A DNA stretch of 64,000 nt from Planctomycetota bacterium. Lineage in GTDB: Bacteria; Planctomycetota; UBA1135; UBA2386. Below, in pieces: positions 43,352-52,674 of this stretch. How positions within the stretch are numbered: the stretch's first letter is position 1; every line of letters starts with the position of its first letter. The notes below the pieces were generated by a model. That model made no database searches and was not told where the DNA came from. It saw nothing but the letters and a program-made list of their open reading frames with translations. Both the position numbers and the translations under genes were made by a program. The stretch is taken from NCBI GenBank assembly GCA_020638655.1, contig JACKIC010000001.1, forward strand, positions 806,001 to 870,000, read 5' to 3'.

Positions 43352-44845
43352 ATGTGGCGACGAAGTGCGGCATTCGTGGTGTTGGGTGCGATGCTCGGCG
43401 CGCAGGACACGAAGGAGGTTGCGGTCGCCAGGGACTGGCTCGGCAGGCTCGAGGGTGCGCAATGCGATCAGGCGCGCGCGGCCCTCGTCGAGATGGGGGC
43501 CGCGGCGGTACCGGCGATCATGGATGTGCTCGAAGGCGCTGATGCCGCGAGTCAGGCGCCGTACTGCAGCCTGTTGATCGAGATGGGGTCGGCAGCGGTC
43601 GGGGCGCGAGCACGCATCGAGGCGCTGCTCGGCGACCGCAAGAAGGCGACGTGCGAGCTCGTCTGGGTGCTCGCCGAAATCGCCGGCCACGAGGTGGTCC
43701 TCGACCCGGACAGCCGGAGCCCGCGTTGGGTCTTCAACGTCATGACCACCATGAAGGGGGACGGCCAGGTCGCCTTCTCGCGGCTGTCCTCACGGTCGTC
43801 GATGCCGCGCGATCTGGCCCTCGAAGACTGGATCGAGGCGCTGGCCAGCACCAACGCCGTACGCGTCGAGTTCGCGACCGAGCAATTGGCGCGGCTCGGC
43901 GCCAAGGCCGAGGCGGCCTTGCCCGGTCTGCAGCTTCTGCTCGAGGTGCCGGATCCGCGGATCCTGGGATCGGAGCGCACCATCCATCTGCGCCGCAAGG
44001 CGGCGTTGGCGGTGCTCGCGATCGCGCCGCAGTCGCCTGCGGGGGACAGGGCCCGCGAGGTGTTGGCCGGTGTTCCGCCCGTGATCGAAGCGCCGCCCGA
44101 GGTCCCCGAACGGGCGGCGGCGCGGGTCACCGAGCTGGCTCGAGAGCTCCGGCACGATGGCAAGCGCGATGAGGCACTCGCGAACCTCGTGGCGCTCGGT
44201 GCGCTGGCGGTGCCGGCGTTCGTCGCCGCGCTCGATCCCGAGGACGTCGAGACGACTGCGGCGGCGTTGGCGGGGCTGACCAGGCTCGGTCGGACCGGCG
44301 CGGCGGCGGCACCGGCGCTCTACGACCAGCTGGGGCGGTTGCCCGGGTCCTTGCATCCCGCGTTGATGAGGGCGCTCACCGCGGTCGCCCCGCATTGCCG
44401 CGAGGTGTGGTGTGCAATGTCATGGGGCTCTACCGGGAGCAGCCTGACGATCTTCGGCAGGTCCCTGCGCACGGAGGAGTCCGCGGTGAACGAGTTCCGT
44501 GATGAGGCCACGGTGTTCCAGGTGGCGATGGTCACCGATTCGGGTTGTCCCATCGGGGAGCTCGAGCACTTGCTCGACGATCGCTACGTGCCTCGGCGCG
44601 AGCGCGCCCTGGCGGAGCTTCGTCGGCGCGGGGCGGCGGCGGCCCGCAGCCTGCCCGAGGTCGTCGCGATGCTCGATGCGGCCCAGCCGAAGCTGCTCAA
44701 GTCTGTGCACGTCGGCAACACCGTGACCTCGCAGCAGGTCGACCGCGACGACGAGGTGCACCGCCTCGCGGCCGAGGCGATCCTGGCCATCGCCCCGCCC
44801 GGGGACCCGGCGATCGCCCGCGCCAAGGCCGTGCTCGGGCGCTGA
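43352..44845 (+). CDS. Exported HEAT-repeat protein
   Basis: This 497-residue protein starts at ATG 43352, fixed by AGGAG (43340-43344) 7 nt upstream. The short signal peptide is MWRRSAAFVVLGAMLGAQ. HEAT repeats are scattered through the chain (ALVEMGAAAVPAIMDVL, ANLVALGALAVPAFVAAL, and ALAELRRRGAAAARSLPEVV). A middle region near residues 350-400 is less regular. No active-site motif is seen. TACGAT lies 39 nt upstream of the start. The function is unknown. Confidence 0.75.
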   Translation: MWRRSAAFVVLGAMLGAQDTKEVAVARDWLGRLEGAQCDQARAALVEMGAAAVPAIMDVLEGADAASQAPYCSLLIEMGSAAVGARARIEALLGDRKKATCELVWVLAEIAGHEVVLDPDSRSPRWVFNVMTTMKGDGQVAFSRLSSRSSMPRDLALEDWIEALASTNAVRVEFATEQLARLGAKAEAALPGLQLLLEVPDPRILGSERTIHLRRKAALAVLAIAPQSPAGDRAREVLAGVPPVIEAPPEVPERAAARVTELARELRHDGKRDEALANLVALGALAVPAFVAALDPEDVETTAAALAGLTRLGRTGAAAAPALYDQLGRLPGSLHPALMRALTAVAPHCREVWCAMSWGSTGSSLTIFGRSLRTEESAVNEFRDEATVFQVAMVTDSGCPIGELEHLLDDRYVPRRERALAELRRRGAAAARSLPEVVAMLDAAQPKLLKSVHVGNTVTSQQVDRDDEVHRLAAEAILAIAPPGDPAIARAKAVLGR

Positions 44846-44858
44846 GCCGGCGGCCGGC
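44846..44858 (+). terminator. Short GC hairpin right after HEAT gene
   Basis: GCCGG-CGG-CCGGC forms a 5-bp stem immediately after the stop codon and is followed by a C-run, not a T-run. It is a weak candidate. Confidence 0.3.
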
Positions 44859-44949
44859 CCCCCGCCCGACAGAACTTCGGGAACCGGGCCGGCGTAGGGG
44901 CGTCCTCGCCCGACCCGGTTTGCCGCAGTCCCGACCCGAGGTGGTTCTC

Positions 44950-47312
44950 ATGGCCCGTTCGATGCGTTCCGTTCTCCCGCTCCTGTTGCTTGCGCCGTTG
45001 TGCGCATCCCTGCCGGCGCAGGGGCTGATCCTGGGCCCCGACGGGCCCCAGCCCCGGCCGACGCCGCTGCCTCCCGGCCAGCGGCCCGCCGCCCTCGTGC
45101 ACGTCACGCGCACGGCGATCCACGGCGAGATCGTCGACGGCGTGGCGACCACGGTCATCGACCAGGTGTTCCGCAACGACGGCGGCCGCGAGGCCGAGGG
45201 CACCTGGATCCTGCCGTTGCCGCGCGGGGCGGTCGCGGACGGCTTCACGATGACGGTGGGGGGCAAGGAGGTGAAGGGCGAGGTCCTCGACGCCGGTCAG
45301 GCCCGCAACGTCTACGAGTCGATCGTGCGGCGCCGCCGGGACCCGGGGCTGCTCGAGTACGCGGGTGAGGGGCTGCTGCGTGCGCGCATCTACCCGATCC
45401 CGGCGAACGGCGAGGTCGGCGTCACGGTCCGGCTGCGGCAGGTGCTCGAGCCGCTCGGCGGCGTCTACCAGTGGCAGTGGCCGCTGCGCTCGATGCAGAT
45501 GGGGGACGCCGGCACCGGGCCGATCGCGCTCGACGTGTCGATCAAGTCGAAGACCGCGCTGGCGACGGTGTTCGCGCCGTTCGGCGGCGCCGAGATCCGC
45601 CGCGAAGGGGAGCACCGCGCCACGGTGACGCTCGAGGGCACCTTCGCCGAGCTCGAGAACCTCGAGGTCTACTACGGCCTCACCCAGCAGGACTTCGGCC
45701 TGCACCTGCTGACCCACCGGCAGACCGGGGACGCCGGCTACTTCGCGATGCTGGTGTCGCCGCCGCGCGAACTCGCCGACGACAAGGAGATCCCGCGCCG
45801 CTGTGTGCAGTTCGTGGTCGACACCTCGGGCTCGATGAAGGGCGACAAGATCGAGCAGGCCAAGGCGGCCCTGCGCACGTTCCTGCGCTCGCTGCGGCCC
45901 GTGGACGTGTTCCAGGTGGTGACCTTCGCGTCGTCGGTGCAGACGTTCTTCGAGCAGCCGGTCGCGGCCAGCAAGGACAACCTCGACGCGGCGATGGGCA
46001 TGGTCGATCGCCTGAACGCGATGGGCGGCACCAACATCAGCGGCGCGCTGCAGCAGGCCCTCGAGGCCAACCTGCCGACCGGCGACGACGCCGGCGCGCT
46101 GCTGCCGCAGATCGTGTTCGTCACCGACGGCGAGCCGACGATGGGGCTCACCAACCCGCAGCAGATCCTGGCCCTGACCAAGCAGCTCGACAAGCGCGCG
46201 ATGCGCCTGTTCGCGCTCGGCGTCGGCGACCAGATCGACGTGCGGCTGATCGACGACCTCGTGCAGCAGCACCACGGCGCGCGCGACTTCGTCGGCAACA
46301 AGGAGAAGATCGAGGCGAAGGTCGACGCGCTGTGCCGCAAGATCGCGCAGCCGGCGATGACCGACGTGGTGGTGCGCTGCGACGGCATCGACGTGTTCGA
46401 CGTGCACCCCACCACCACCCGCGACCTGTTCTGCGGCGAGGTGATGCAGATCACCGGCCGCTACCGCGGTGAGGGCAAGAAGCTCGTGCGCGTGCGCGGC
46501 AAGCAGAACGGCAAGGACCGCGAGTTCGTGTTCGAGGTCGAGTTCCCGACCGTCGCCGCCGACCGCGAGTTCGTGCAGACCCTGTGGGCGCGGCAGCACG
46601 TCGCGGCCCTGCTCGACGCGATCCGCCGCGGCGGCCAACGTCCGGAACTGATCATGGAGGTGCGCAGCCTGGCGACGCGCTACGGCATCGTCACCCCCTA
46701 CACCTCGCAGCTGATCGTCGAGGAGGGCATGCGCCTGGCCGGTCGCGAATCGGCGTTCGACAGCAACCAGTGGAACAGCGCGGTCGGCCTCGGCGCGGCG
46801 CCGACTCCGGGCGGCGGCCGCGGTGCCCCGACCGGCCCGACGACGGTGGCCCGGGTGCGCCGGGTGCGTCGTCGCCCGCCGGCCCCTCGACCCCTGGCGC
46901 CAGCGGCGGGCTCGAGCGGCTCGGCCGCGTCCGCACCGGCGCGCAGGCCGTCGCCGAGAGCAAGGCGGCGACCGGTTCGGACGACTTCTACCTCGGCAGC
47001 ATGCGCCGCGAGGCCGATCGCGACGCCGAGAGCCGGGACGCCGCCAAGGACGGTCGCGGCGCGAAGAAGGCGCCCGCGGTGCTCAAGCGCGCCGCCGGCC
47101 GCGTGTTCCTCACCGTCGGCGAAGAGCTGATCGAGCAGGGCCTGCCCACCGATTGGCAGAAGACCGTGGTCGCGATCGAGGCGTTCTCGGACGACTACTT
47201 CGCGCTGCTCAAGGCCAACCCCAAGCTGCGCGACGTGCTGGCGCTCGGCGAGCGCATCGTCTTCCGCGACGGCGAGCGCATCGTGCAGATCAAGCCGGCG
47301 CCCGCGAAGTGA
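44950..47312 (+). CDS. VIT and VWA domain protein, interrupted by an apparent -1 frame change
   Basis: The product is exported (MARSMRSVLPLLLLAPLCAS). A VIT domain (about residues 40-170, ending in LLRARIYPIPANGEVGVTVR) precedes a VWA domain with MIDAS FVVDTSGSMKGDK (about 292) and FVTDGEPTMG. The first frame is coding-like to about 46830, where a Gly/Pro/Ala linker begins. It then turns Arg-rich and stops at 47130. In the -1 frame the linker continues as DDGGPGAPGASSPAGPSTPG and reaches the usual VIT/VWA tail (VVAIEAFSDDYFALLKANP, LALGERIVFRDGERIVQI) before TGA at 47310-47312. I annotate one gene. The break could be a sequencing error, a real mutation or recoding. Confidence 0.75.
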
Positions 47313-47319
47313 CTCGCGC

Positions 47320-47342
47320 GGCGCAGGGCGCTACCCTGCGCC
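47320..47342 (+). terminator. 9-bp perfect hairpin between VIT/VWA gene and next ATG
   Basis: GGCGCAGGG and CCCTGCGCC pair perfectly around a 5-nt loop. The stem starts 7 nt after one stop codon and ends 4 nt before the next ATG. The hexamer TACCCT (47332-47337) lies within it. It could be a terminator or a translation-blocking leader. Confidence 0.5.
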
Positions 47343-47346
47343 GACC

Positions 47347-47727
47347 ATGCTCCGCTTCCTGCGCTGGCTCGTGGTGCTGATCGGTGGCGTCCTGGTCGGC
47401 GGCGGCCTGGTCCTGCACGGCCAGGTCGCCGTCGCGCGCTACATGCGAGAGGAGGTCGATCGCACGTTCTTCCTGTGGCGCGCGATCGGCAACGCGACGT
47501 TCGCGTTCCAGAGCGACGACGTGCGCATGGCGCTGGTCGCGGCGGAGACCCCCGAGGAGGCGCTGCGCGAGTCCGACCGCGCCGCCTGGGTGTTGGTCAT
47601 CATCGGCGGGCTGCTGGCCCTGACGGGGCCGCTGCTGCACAGCCATCGTCACCCGGGGCAGCCGGGGGCCGTGCCGTCCGCGACCAAGCCTCAGACCAAG
47701 GTCCCGGCGCGCAACGCGAAGAGGTGA
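47347..47727 (+). CDS. Small two-helix membrane protein of unknown function
   Basis: This 126-residue protein has an N-terminal helix (FLRWLVVLIGGVLVGGGLVL) and a second helix (AAWVLVIIGGLLALTGPLLH), with a charged loop of about 55 residues between them and a basic tail (KVPARNAKR). I do not recognise the family. It sits between two genes encoding VWA-domain proteins, which face each other. Either it is expressed from the TACCCT hexamer 9 nt before its ATG, or it is cotranscribed with the VIT/VWA gene. Confidence 0.6.
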   Translation: MLRFLRWLVVLIGGVLVGGGLVLHGQVAVARYMREEVDRTFFLWRAIGNATFAFQSDDVRMALVAAETPEEALRESDRAAWVLVIIGGLLALTGPLLHSHRHPGQPGAVPSATKPQTKVPARNAKR

Positions 47728-47739
47728 CCCGCCGTGGGC

Positions 47740-49542
47740 CTACAGGCCGACGAACTTGCCGCCGTTCTCCTTGGCGAGGCGCCGCATCAGCTCGGCCGGC
47801 GAGATCGTCATCCACGGCATCGGCTGCGCTTCCTGCGGGTTCGTCGAGGTGATGAAGATCGTGTTGATGCGCATGTTGGCGAAGCGGTTGGTCTCGTGCA
47901 CGAGGCGCAGGATCTCGATCGGGTCGATGATGTCACCGACCGAGGGGGCGCCGTCGGAGAGGATGAACACCTCGTCGACGTTGGTCTCGTAGCGGTCGCC
48001 GTAGACCAGCGAGCGCACCTTGAGGCCCTGCTCGAAGCCCGACCACAGGTTGGTGCCGCCGTTGGCGCGCAGGCCTTCGACGTACTTGAGGAACCTGGCG
48101 CGGTTGCGTTCGGTCGCCGGCACCATGTCCTTGCTCCACAGCTTGGCCTTGGGGTTGCCGTTGAAGGTCACCAGGTTGAAGTGCGCGTTGGGCGAGATCG
48201 AACTCATCGCCCGCTGCAGCTCGCGCTGCGCGAAGTCGAGGCGCGTCGACTGCTTGTCTGGCATCGGGAAGTCCATGCTGCCCGACAGGTCGAGGATGAA
48301 GAGCACGCGGCTGCCCTGCACCGGGATGCCGCAGAAGCCGCTCGCCACGGTCGTCGGCGGCCCCTTGGGCTCGTGCTTCTGGTTGAGGTCGATCTTGTCC
48401 TTCTCGCGTTCCCACAGCTCGCGCCACTTCTCGGGCGCCTCGGCCGGGATCACTGCGCCGGTCATCGCCACGAGCAGTTCGTGGGCGCGGTAGAGCAGCA
48501 GTAGGGACAGCTTGCCGGACTGCACGTCCTGCGGGTTGTCGCGGAAGCGCTCGAGCACGCCGATCAGCGCCGGGATCGCCTCGAGGGAGCGCCAATCGTC
48601 GAGCAGCTGCAGCAGCGCCATGTCGCCGCGCCAGGTCGAGCGGCCGATCGCGCCGATCGCCGCGCGCGCGGCGAGCCGTGTCGACTCCGGCGGCGCGCCT
48701 GCGGCCTTCTTCGGCGCCTCGGGTTGGGCATCGCCGGTCGAGCCGTCGTCGCCCTTGACGGTGTCGCTCTTGGGCCTGGCCGCCGTCGGCACGTACTGCG
48801 AATACAGCGAGCGCAGGCAGCGGCTCACGGCGATCAGCACCGCGTCGCTGGTCTCGCGCTCGAGCGAGCCGATCAAGGCCATGGCCGCGGCTTCGTCGCC
48901 GAGCGTCTGCAGGGCTTCGGCGGCGTTGACGCGCACCAGCTCGTCGGCGTCGGCGAGCTGCTGCTCGATCGTCGTCCGCATCGATTTGTCACCGAGGCGC
49001 GCCAGGCAGCGAACACCCGCGATCTGCAGGCCGGCGACCGTGGCCTTGTCGCCCTTGCCCTCGCCGCGCGCCGCCTTGGCGAGCTCTTCCTTGGCGGGGC
49101 CCGAGGTGAGGCGCGCGGCCCACTTCTCGCCCGCGGCGCGCACGTGATGCGGCGCGGCGTCGGCATCGAGCTTGCTGGCGGTGAGGCCGACGGCGGCGAC
49201 CTCGAGCAGCGCCGCCGCCGCTTCGGCGTCGTCCTGCTTGGCGACGGCCTCGAGGATCGCGTGCAGGTCGCCTTCCCAGGTCGGGTTGCCCAGGCCGCTC
49301 TTCGGCACGATGCCGTACTTCATGGCCAGCGACTTGCTGGCGATGTTCTCCTTCGACAGGATCGAGATCTTGCCGGCGAAGTAGAGCTTGAGCCAGGCGT
49401 CGAGCGCCTTGGTCGGGTCGCTGGGCAGGACCGCCGCCGCGCCGCGGCCCGCCTCGTTGGCGAGGGCCACCACCGGGTCGTGCAGACTCGGTGCGGCGAA
49501 CGGCGACACGTGGGCCGCGAGGGCCAGGAGGAGGGCGAGCAT
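47740..49542 (-). CDS. Exported HEAT-repeat plus VWA-domain protein
   Basis: This 600-residue protein has a signal peptide (MLALLLALAAHVSPFA). Residues about 60-380 are helical with HEAT-like units (ADELVRVNAAEALQTLG and SLEAIPALIGVLERF). The C-terminal VWA domain has an intact MIDAS: FILDLSGSMDFPMPDK (about 417), a Thr in NGGTNLWSGF and an Asp in FILSDGAPSVGD. It probably binds a ligand through a metal ion in the periplasm. TAGCAT lies 9 nt before its ATG. It is convergent with the small membrane gene. Confidence 0.85.
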   Translation of the reverse strand: MLALLLALAAHVSPFAAPSLHDPVVALANEAGRGAAAVLPSDPTKALDAWLKLYFAGKISILSKENIASKSLAMKYGIVPKSGLGNPTWEGDLHAILEAVAKQDDAEAAAALLEVAAVGLTASKLDADAAPHHVRAAGEKWAARLTSGPAKEELAKAARGEGKGDKATVAGLQIAGVRCLARLGDKSMRTTIEQQLADADELVRVNAAEALQTLGDEAAAMALIGSLERETSDAVLIAVSRCLRSLYSQYVPTAARPKSDTVKGDDGSTGDAQPEAPKKAAGAPPESTRLAARAAIGAIGRSTWRGDMALLQLLDDWRSLEAIPALIGVLERFRDNPQDVQSGKLSLLLLYRAHELLVAMTGAVIPAEAPEKWRELWEREKDKIDLNQKHEPKGPPTTVASGFCGIPVQGSRVLFILDLSGSMDFPMPDKQSTRLDFAQRELQRAMSSISPNAHFNLVTFNGNPKAKLWSKDMVPATERNRARFLKYVEGLRANGGTNLWSGFEQGLKVRSLVYGDRYETNVDEVFILSDGAPSVGDIIDPIEILRLVHETNRFANMRINTIFITSTNPQEAQPMPWMTISPAELMRRLAKENGGKFVGL

Positions 49543-49551
49543 CGGCGCGCC

Positions 49552-49557
49552 ATGCTA
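49552..49557 (-). promoter_or_regulatory. TAGCAT hexamer 9 nt before ATG 49542
   Basis: This is a -10-like TAnnnT on the minus strand. It implies that the VWA gene has its own promoter, separate from the anti-sigma gene upstream. Confidence 0.4.
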
Positions 49558-49617
49558 GCAAGACGGTGCCCGGGGGTTTCGGGTTCGGGCCGAATCCGTC
49601 GATTGCTGCCGCCGACC

Positions 49618-50724
49618 TCAGCGGTTGCGCACGATGTGGATCTCGATCTTCCCGACCTGGCTGCGCGGGGCGACCCACTGTGGGCCGCACTGGCCCTGCA
49701 GCAGGAAGATGTCGTTGCGGCGCGGCACGCCGAACGACTCGGCGATGTCGTCGGGGTTGCCGATCACGAAGAACAGCTGCGAGAACGCCTCGGGCTGCAT
49801 CGTGTTGAGCCGCCACAGCACGTCCACCTCGTCGCGCGGGTCGACCGAGGGCTGCACGCGGATCGTGTTCAGGACGTTGGCGAGGTTCTTGCTGCTCAGC
49901 GCCGGCGCGACGATGTAGCGCGCGGTCTCGAGGTTGCGCTTCTGCAGGCGCTTCTCGTCGAGCATGTTCACGGCGACGCGCAGGTCGGCGTCGACGTCGA
50001 CGTCGCTGAACGACAGGCGGTCGCGGTCGCGCAGCGTCAGCAGCAGGTTGCCGAAGCCGCGCAGCTCGTCGGCGCTCTCGAAAGCCTGGCGCAGCATGCC
50101 CGAGTTGTCGGGCTCGTCGTGCAGGCGCGTGAGCGCGAAGTTCGCATCGGAGTAGCGCTGCACGAACTGGCGCGCGGCCTCCTTGGCGACCAGGTCCGCG
50201 GTGAGCGGCTGGGCCGACGAGACCAGCGCGAGCGAGTTGGGGCTGTAGACCGTGCCGTTGTCGGTCGGGCGCTGGCCGCCGATGCGACCGCGTTGGTCGT
50301 CGCGCGGGTGCAGCGTGTGGTCCTGCAGCGTGCGGTCGTTGGCGTCGGCGACGAGCGTCGAGTCATCGTGCCGCGGGTTGCGGTCGTCGTGCAGCCACAG
50401 CGCGGCGAGCAGCACCGCGGCCGCGGCCGCCGCGCCGGTCAGCGCGTAGCGGACCTTGGTCATCACCGCGATCGGTTCGCGGAACACGGCCTCGGGCGTG
50501 CCCTCGCCGGCCTGGATGCGCGCCCACAGGCGGTCGCGGAAGTCGTGGCCGACACCCTGGCTCGGCAGGCGCAGCACCAGTTCCTGAGCGGCTTGCAGCT
50601 CGTCCCAGTAGGTGGCGCAGCCGGCGCATTCGTCGACGTGGTGCATGACGACAGCGCGGCGCCCCGAGGGCAGGCGGCCATCGAGGCACTGTGACAGTTC
50701 GAAGCGGCAGGAGTTGCAGTTCAT
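49618..50724 (-). CDS. Membrane anti-sigma factor with zinc-finger (ZAS) domain
   Basis: This is a 368-residue protein. The N-terminal zinc-binding motif CNSC...HHVDECAGC (residues 3-36) is the ZAS signature that holds an ECF sigma factor. One transmembrane helix (ALTGAAAAAAVLLAALWL, about 93-111) separates it from a periplasmic domain of about 250 residues with no recognised fold. It lies 23 bp downstream of the ECF sigma gene and is certainly its partner. The sensor domain probably releases the sigma factor on an envelope signal. Confidence 0.88.
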   Translation of the reverse strand: MNCNSCRFELSQCLDGRLPSGRRAVVMHHVDECAGCATYWDELQAAQELVLRLPSQGVGHDFRDRLWARIQAGEGTPEAVFREPIAVMTKVRYALTGAAAAAAVLLAALWLHDDRNPRHDDSTLVADANDRTLQDHTLHPRDDQRGRIGGQRPTDNGTVYSPNSLALVSSAQPLTADLVAKEAARQFVQRYSDANFALTRLHDEPDNSGMLRQAFESADELRGFGNLLLTLRDRDRLSFSDVDVDADLRVAVNMLDEKRLQKRNLETARYIVAPALSSKNLANVLNTIRVQPSVDPRDEVDVLWRLNTMQPEAFSQLFFVIGNPDDIAESFGVPRRNDIFLLQGQCGPQWVAPRSQVGKIEIHIVRNR

Positions 50725-50747
50725 CGGCGGTGGACCAGGTTGTCAGT

Positions 50748-51308
50748 TCACACCTTGATCAGACGGCTGACGAGGGACTTGAAGCGTTGCCTGGCGCGGA
50801 ACAGCCGCGTCGAGACGGTCTTGACGGGACAGCCCATCACGGCCGCCGCGTCCTCGTAGCTCATGCCTTCGACTTCGCAGAGCAGGAACGCCTCCCGGAA
50901 TCTCTGCGGCAGCTCACCGATCGCCTTCTCGATCGCCTCGTTGGCCTCGCGCGTCTCGGCGATCTGGTCTGGCGGCGCGGTCTCGCGGTCCTCGGCCGTG
51001 AACGGCTGGTCGTCGTCACGCTGCAGGTCGCGGAACAGGCTCATCTTGAACTTGCGCCGCCGCAGCTGGTCGAGGCAGAGGTTGCGCGCGACGCGATACA
51101 GCCACGGCCGGAACGCCGAGGTCGGCACCTGCGACAGGTGGCGGTAGAGCGCCAGGAACGCGTCCTGGGCGACGTCCTCCGCCGCGATCGAGTCCCCGAG
51201 CAGGCGCGCCGCGTAGCCCTTGAGGCCATCGGCGTACTCGGCGATGGCGCGCTGGTACGCGACCATCGTCACCGGGTCCGGTTGCAGATCGGTGCCGTTC
51301 TTGGCCAT
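50748..51308 (-). CDS. ECF sigma factor (RpoE-like)
   Basis: This 186-residue sigma-70 family protein starts at ATG 51308. Region 2 has AAEDVAQDAFLALYRHL and FRPWLYRVARNLCLDQLRR. Region 4 has LPQRFREAFLLCEVEGMSYE and VSTRLFRARQRF. It differs from the first ECF (12640-13248) in type and is paired with a zinc-finger anti-sigma factor. It is divergent from a lipoprotein gene at 51519; the 210-bp gap is where an autoregulated promoter would lie, but I see no clear ECF promoter motif. Confidence 0.93.
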   Translation of the reverse strand: MAKNGTDLQPDPVTMVAYQRAIAEYADGLKGYAARLLGDSIAAEDVAQDAFLALYRHLSQVPTSAFRPWLYRVARNLCLDQLRRRKFKMSLFRDLQRDDDQPFTAEDRETAPPDQIAETREANEAIEKAIGELPQRFREAFLLCEVEGMSYEDAAAVMGCPVKTVSTRLFRARQRFKSLVSRLIKV

Positions 51309-51518
51309 GAGTGCGATGGGGACGAGTGCCGCGACGGCATACTGCACGATACGCGAAGGCGGCGTACGGCAGGTCGAGGCAGAACCGCGCTGCAGAACGC
51401 CATCGGTATCGCGAAACTCCGAGCCCACCCAAAACGTGTCCACATGATGGAACGCGCACCCCGCCGTCGCTGCCCCCGTGCTGAGCCGAAGCCCCACTGC
51501 GGTCGGAGGATGCGGGTC

Positions 51519-52490
51519 ATGATGGCGGTAAGCCTGTTGCTGGCAGCCGGGTGCGGCGGATCCTTGTCGCATCGGTCGGTCGCGGACATGGTCGGGGGCG
51601 AGCTGCCGCTCGAAGCCGCGGTGCAGCGCATCCGCGTCGAGGTGCCGACCGGCACCGTCGGCGTGGCGGCTGGTTCCGGGAGGACCCTGCGATACGGCGG
51701 CGGGGTGCGGCGCGCCGCCGACACCGCCGAGGACCTCGCCCGGCTCGAAGCGATCCCGCTCGAACTCACCGCGGTGCTGGACGCCAAGGAGCCGGGCACG
51801 CTCGTCGTGAAGGCCCCCGGCATCGGGGTCGACGATCCCAAGGGTGTGTTCGGTCTGGAGTTAGGTCTTCACGTGCCCCCCGGCATCCCGCTCGAGGTGA
51901 AGATCGCCGGCAGCGGCAACGTGACGCTCGACCACCGCAACGCCGCCACCAAGGTCACCACCGCGCGCGGCGACCTGCGGGTGCAGTGGTGCGCGGGCGC
52001 GCTCGAGGCCTCGACCCGCCGCGGCAACGTGATCGTCATCGACCACGCCGGCGACGTCGACGTCGACGTCGGCGTCGGCGACCTGCAGGTCTTCGTCAAG
52101 CAGCCCGACAAGCTGATCCGCCTGGTCACGGGCCAGGGCTCGCTGCAGTGTCACGTGCCCGGGTCCACGGATCTCGAGCTCGATGCGGCCGTCGCCATCG
52201 GCCACATCAGCAATGGGTTCGGGTTCCACGAAGAGAAGACCGGCGACTACAGCGCCGCGATGCGCGGCAAGCGCGGGGACGGCCGCACCAAGATCGTGTT
52301 GCGCAGCGGCGCAGGCACCGTGTCGATGATCCCCAAGGCCTTCGGGGAGGGCTCGGGCGCCCGTCAGGGGCTCGATTCCATGGCCCTGCTGACCGTCGTG
52401 GTCTTCGTCGGGTTGATCGTGCTGATGGTCGTGGTGCGGCTCGTGTTGCGGGCCCGAGGCGGGGCCGCCAACGGGTCGGCGGAGCGGTAG
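51519..52490 (+). CDS. Lipoprotein with DUF4097-like beta-helix and C-terminal membrane helix
   Basis: This is a 323-residue protein. ATG 51519 is chosen because GGAGG (51505-51509) is then 9 nt upstream; ATG 51510 and 51522 are in frame too. The lipobox is LAAGC. The mature part has short repeated beta strands (VKIAGSGNVTLDHRN, TTARGDLRVQWCAGALEAST, RRGNVIVIDHAGDVDVDVGV, and LIRLVTGQGSLQCHV) typical of DUF4097/adhesin-like beta-helices. A C-terminal helix (LLTVVVFVGLIVLMVVVRLV) is unexpected for a lipoprotein and would give two membrane anchors. Its target of binding is unknown. It is divergent from the ECF operon. Confidence 0.72.
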   Translation: MMAVSLLLAAGCGGSLSHRSVADMVGGELPLEAAVQRIRVEVPTGTVGVAAGSGRTLRYGGGVRRAADTAEDLARLEAIPLELTAVLDAKEPGTLVVKAPGIGVDDPKGVFGLELGLHVPPGIPLEVKIAGSGNVTLDHRNAATKVTTARGDLRVQWCAGALEASTRRGNVIVIDHAGDVDVDVGVGDLQVFVKQPDKLIRLVTGQGSLQCHVPGSTDLELDAAVAIGHISNGFGFHEEKTGDYSAAMRGKRGDGRTKIVLRSGAGTVSMIPKAFGEGSGARQGLDSMALLTVVVFVGLIVLMVVVRLVLRARGGAANGSAER

Positions 52491-52494
52491 GGAA

Positions 52495-52510
52495 GGCGCG
52501 TCGGCGCGCC
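52495..52510 (+). terminator. Hairpin 4 nt after lipoprotein stop, no U-tract
   Basis: GGCGCG-TCGG-CGCGCC is a perfect 6-bp stem with a UNCG-type (TCGG) loop. Confidence 0.5.
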
Positions 52511-52674
52511 CGCGCCGATTGGGAGTACTTGCCAAGGTCGGACGGAAAGCCTGGAAATGTCGTCAGGTGGCTCGCCCGATCGGCGACATCACGTAGCAGT
52601 CACCAACCGCTCCCACCCCTCTTCGCCCGGTGCTCGCTCCGACCCACCGCGGCCGCTCCAAAGGATCGAACCCC

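Noticed and set aside
52063..52090. GACGTCGACGTC-type short tandem repeat
   Set aside because: It encodes an Asp-Val repeat in the DUF4097-like protein and is explained by coding.
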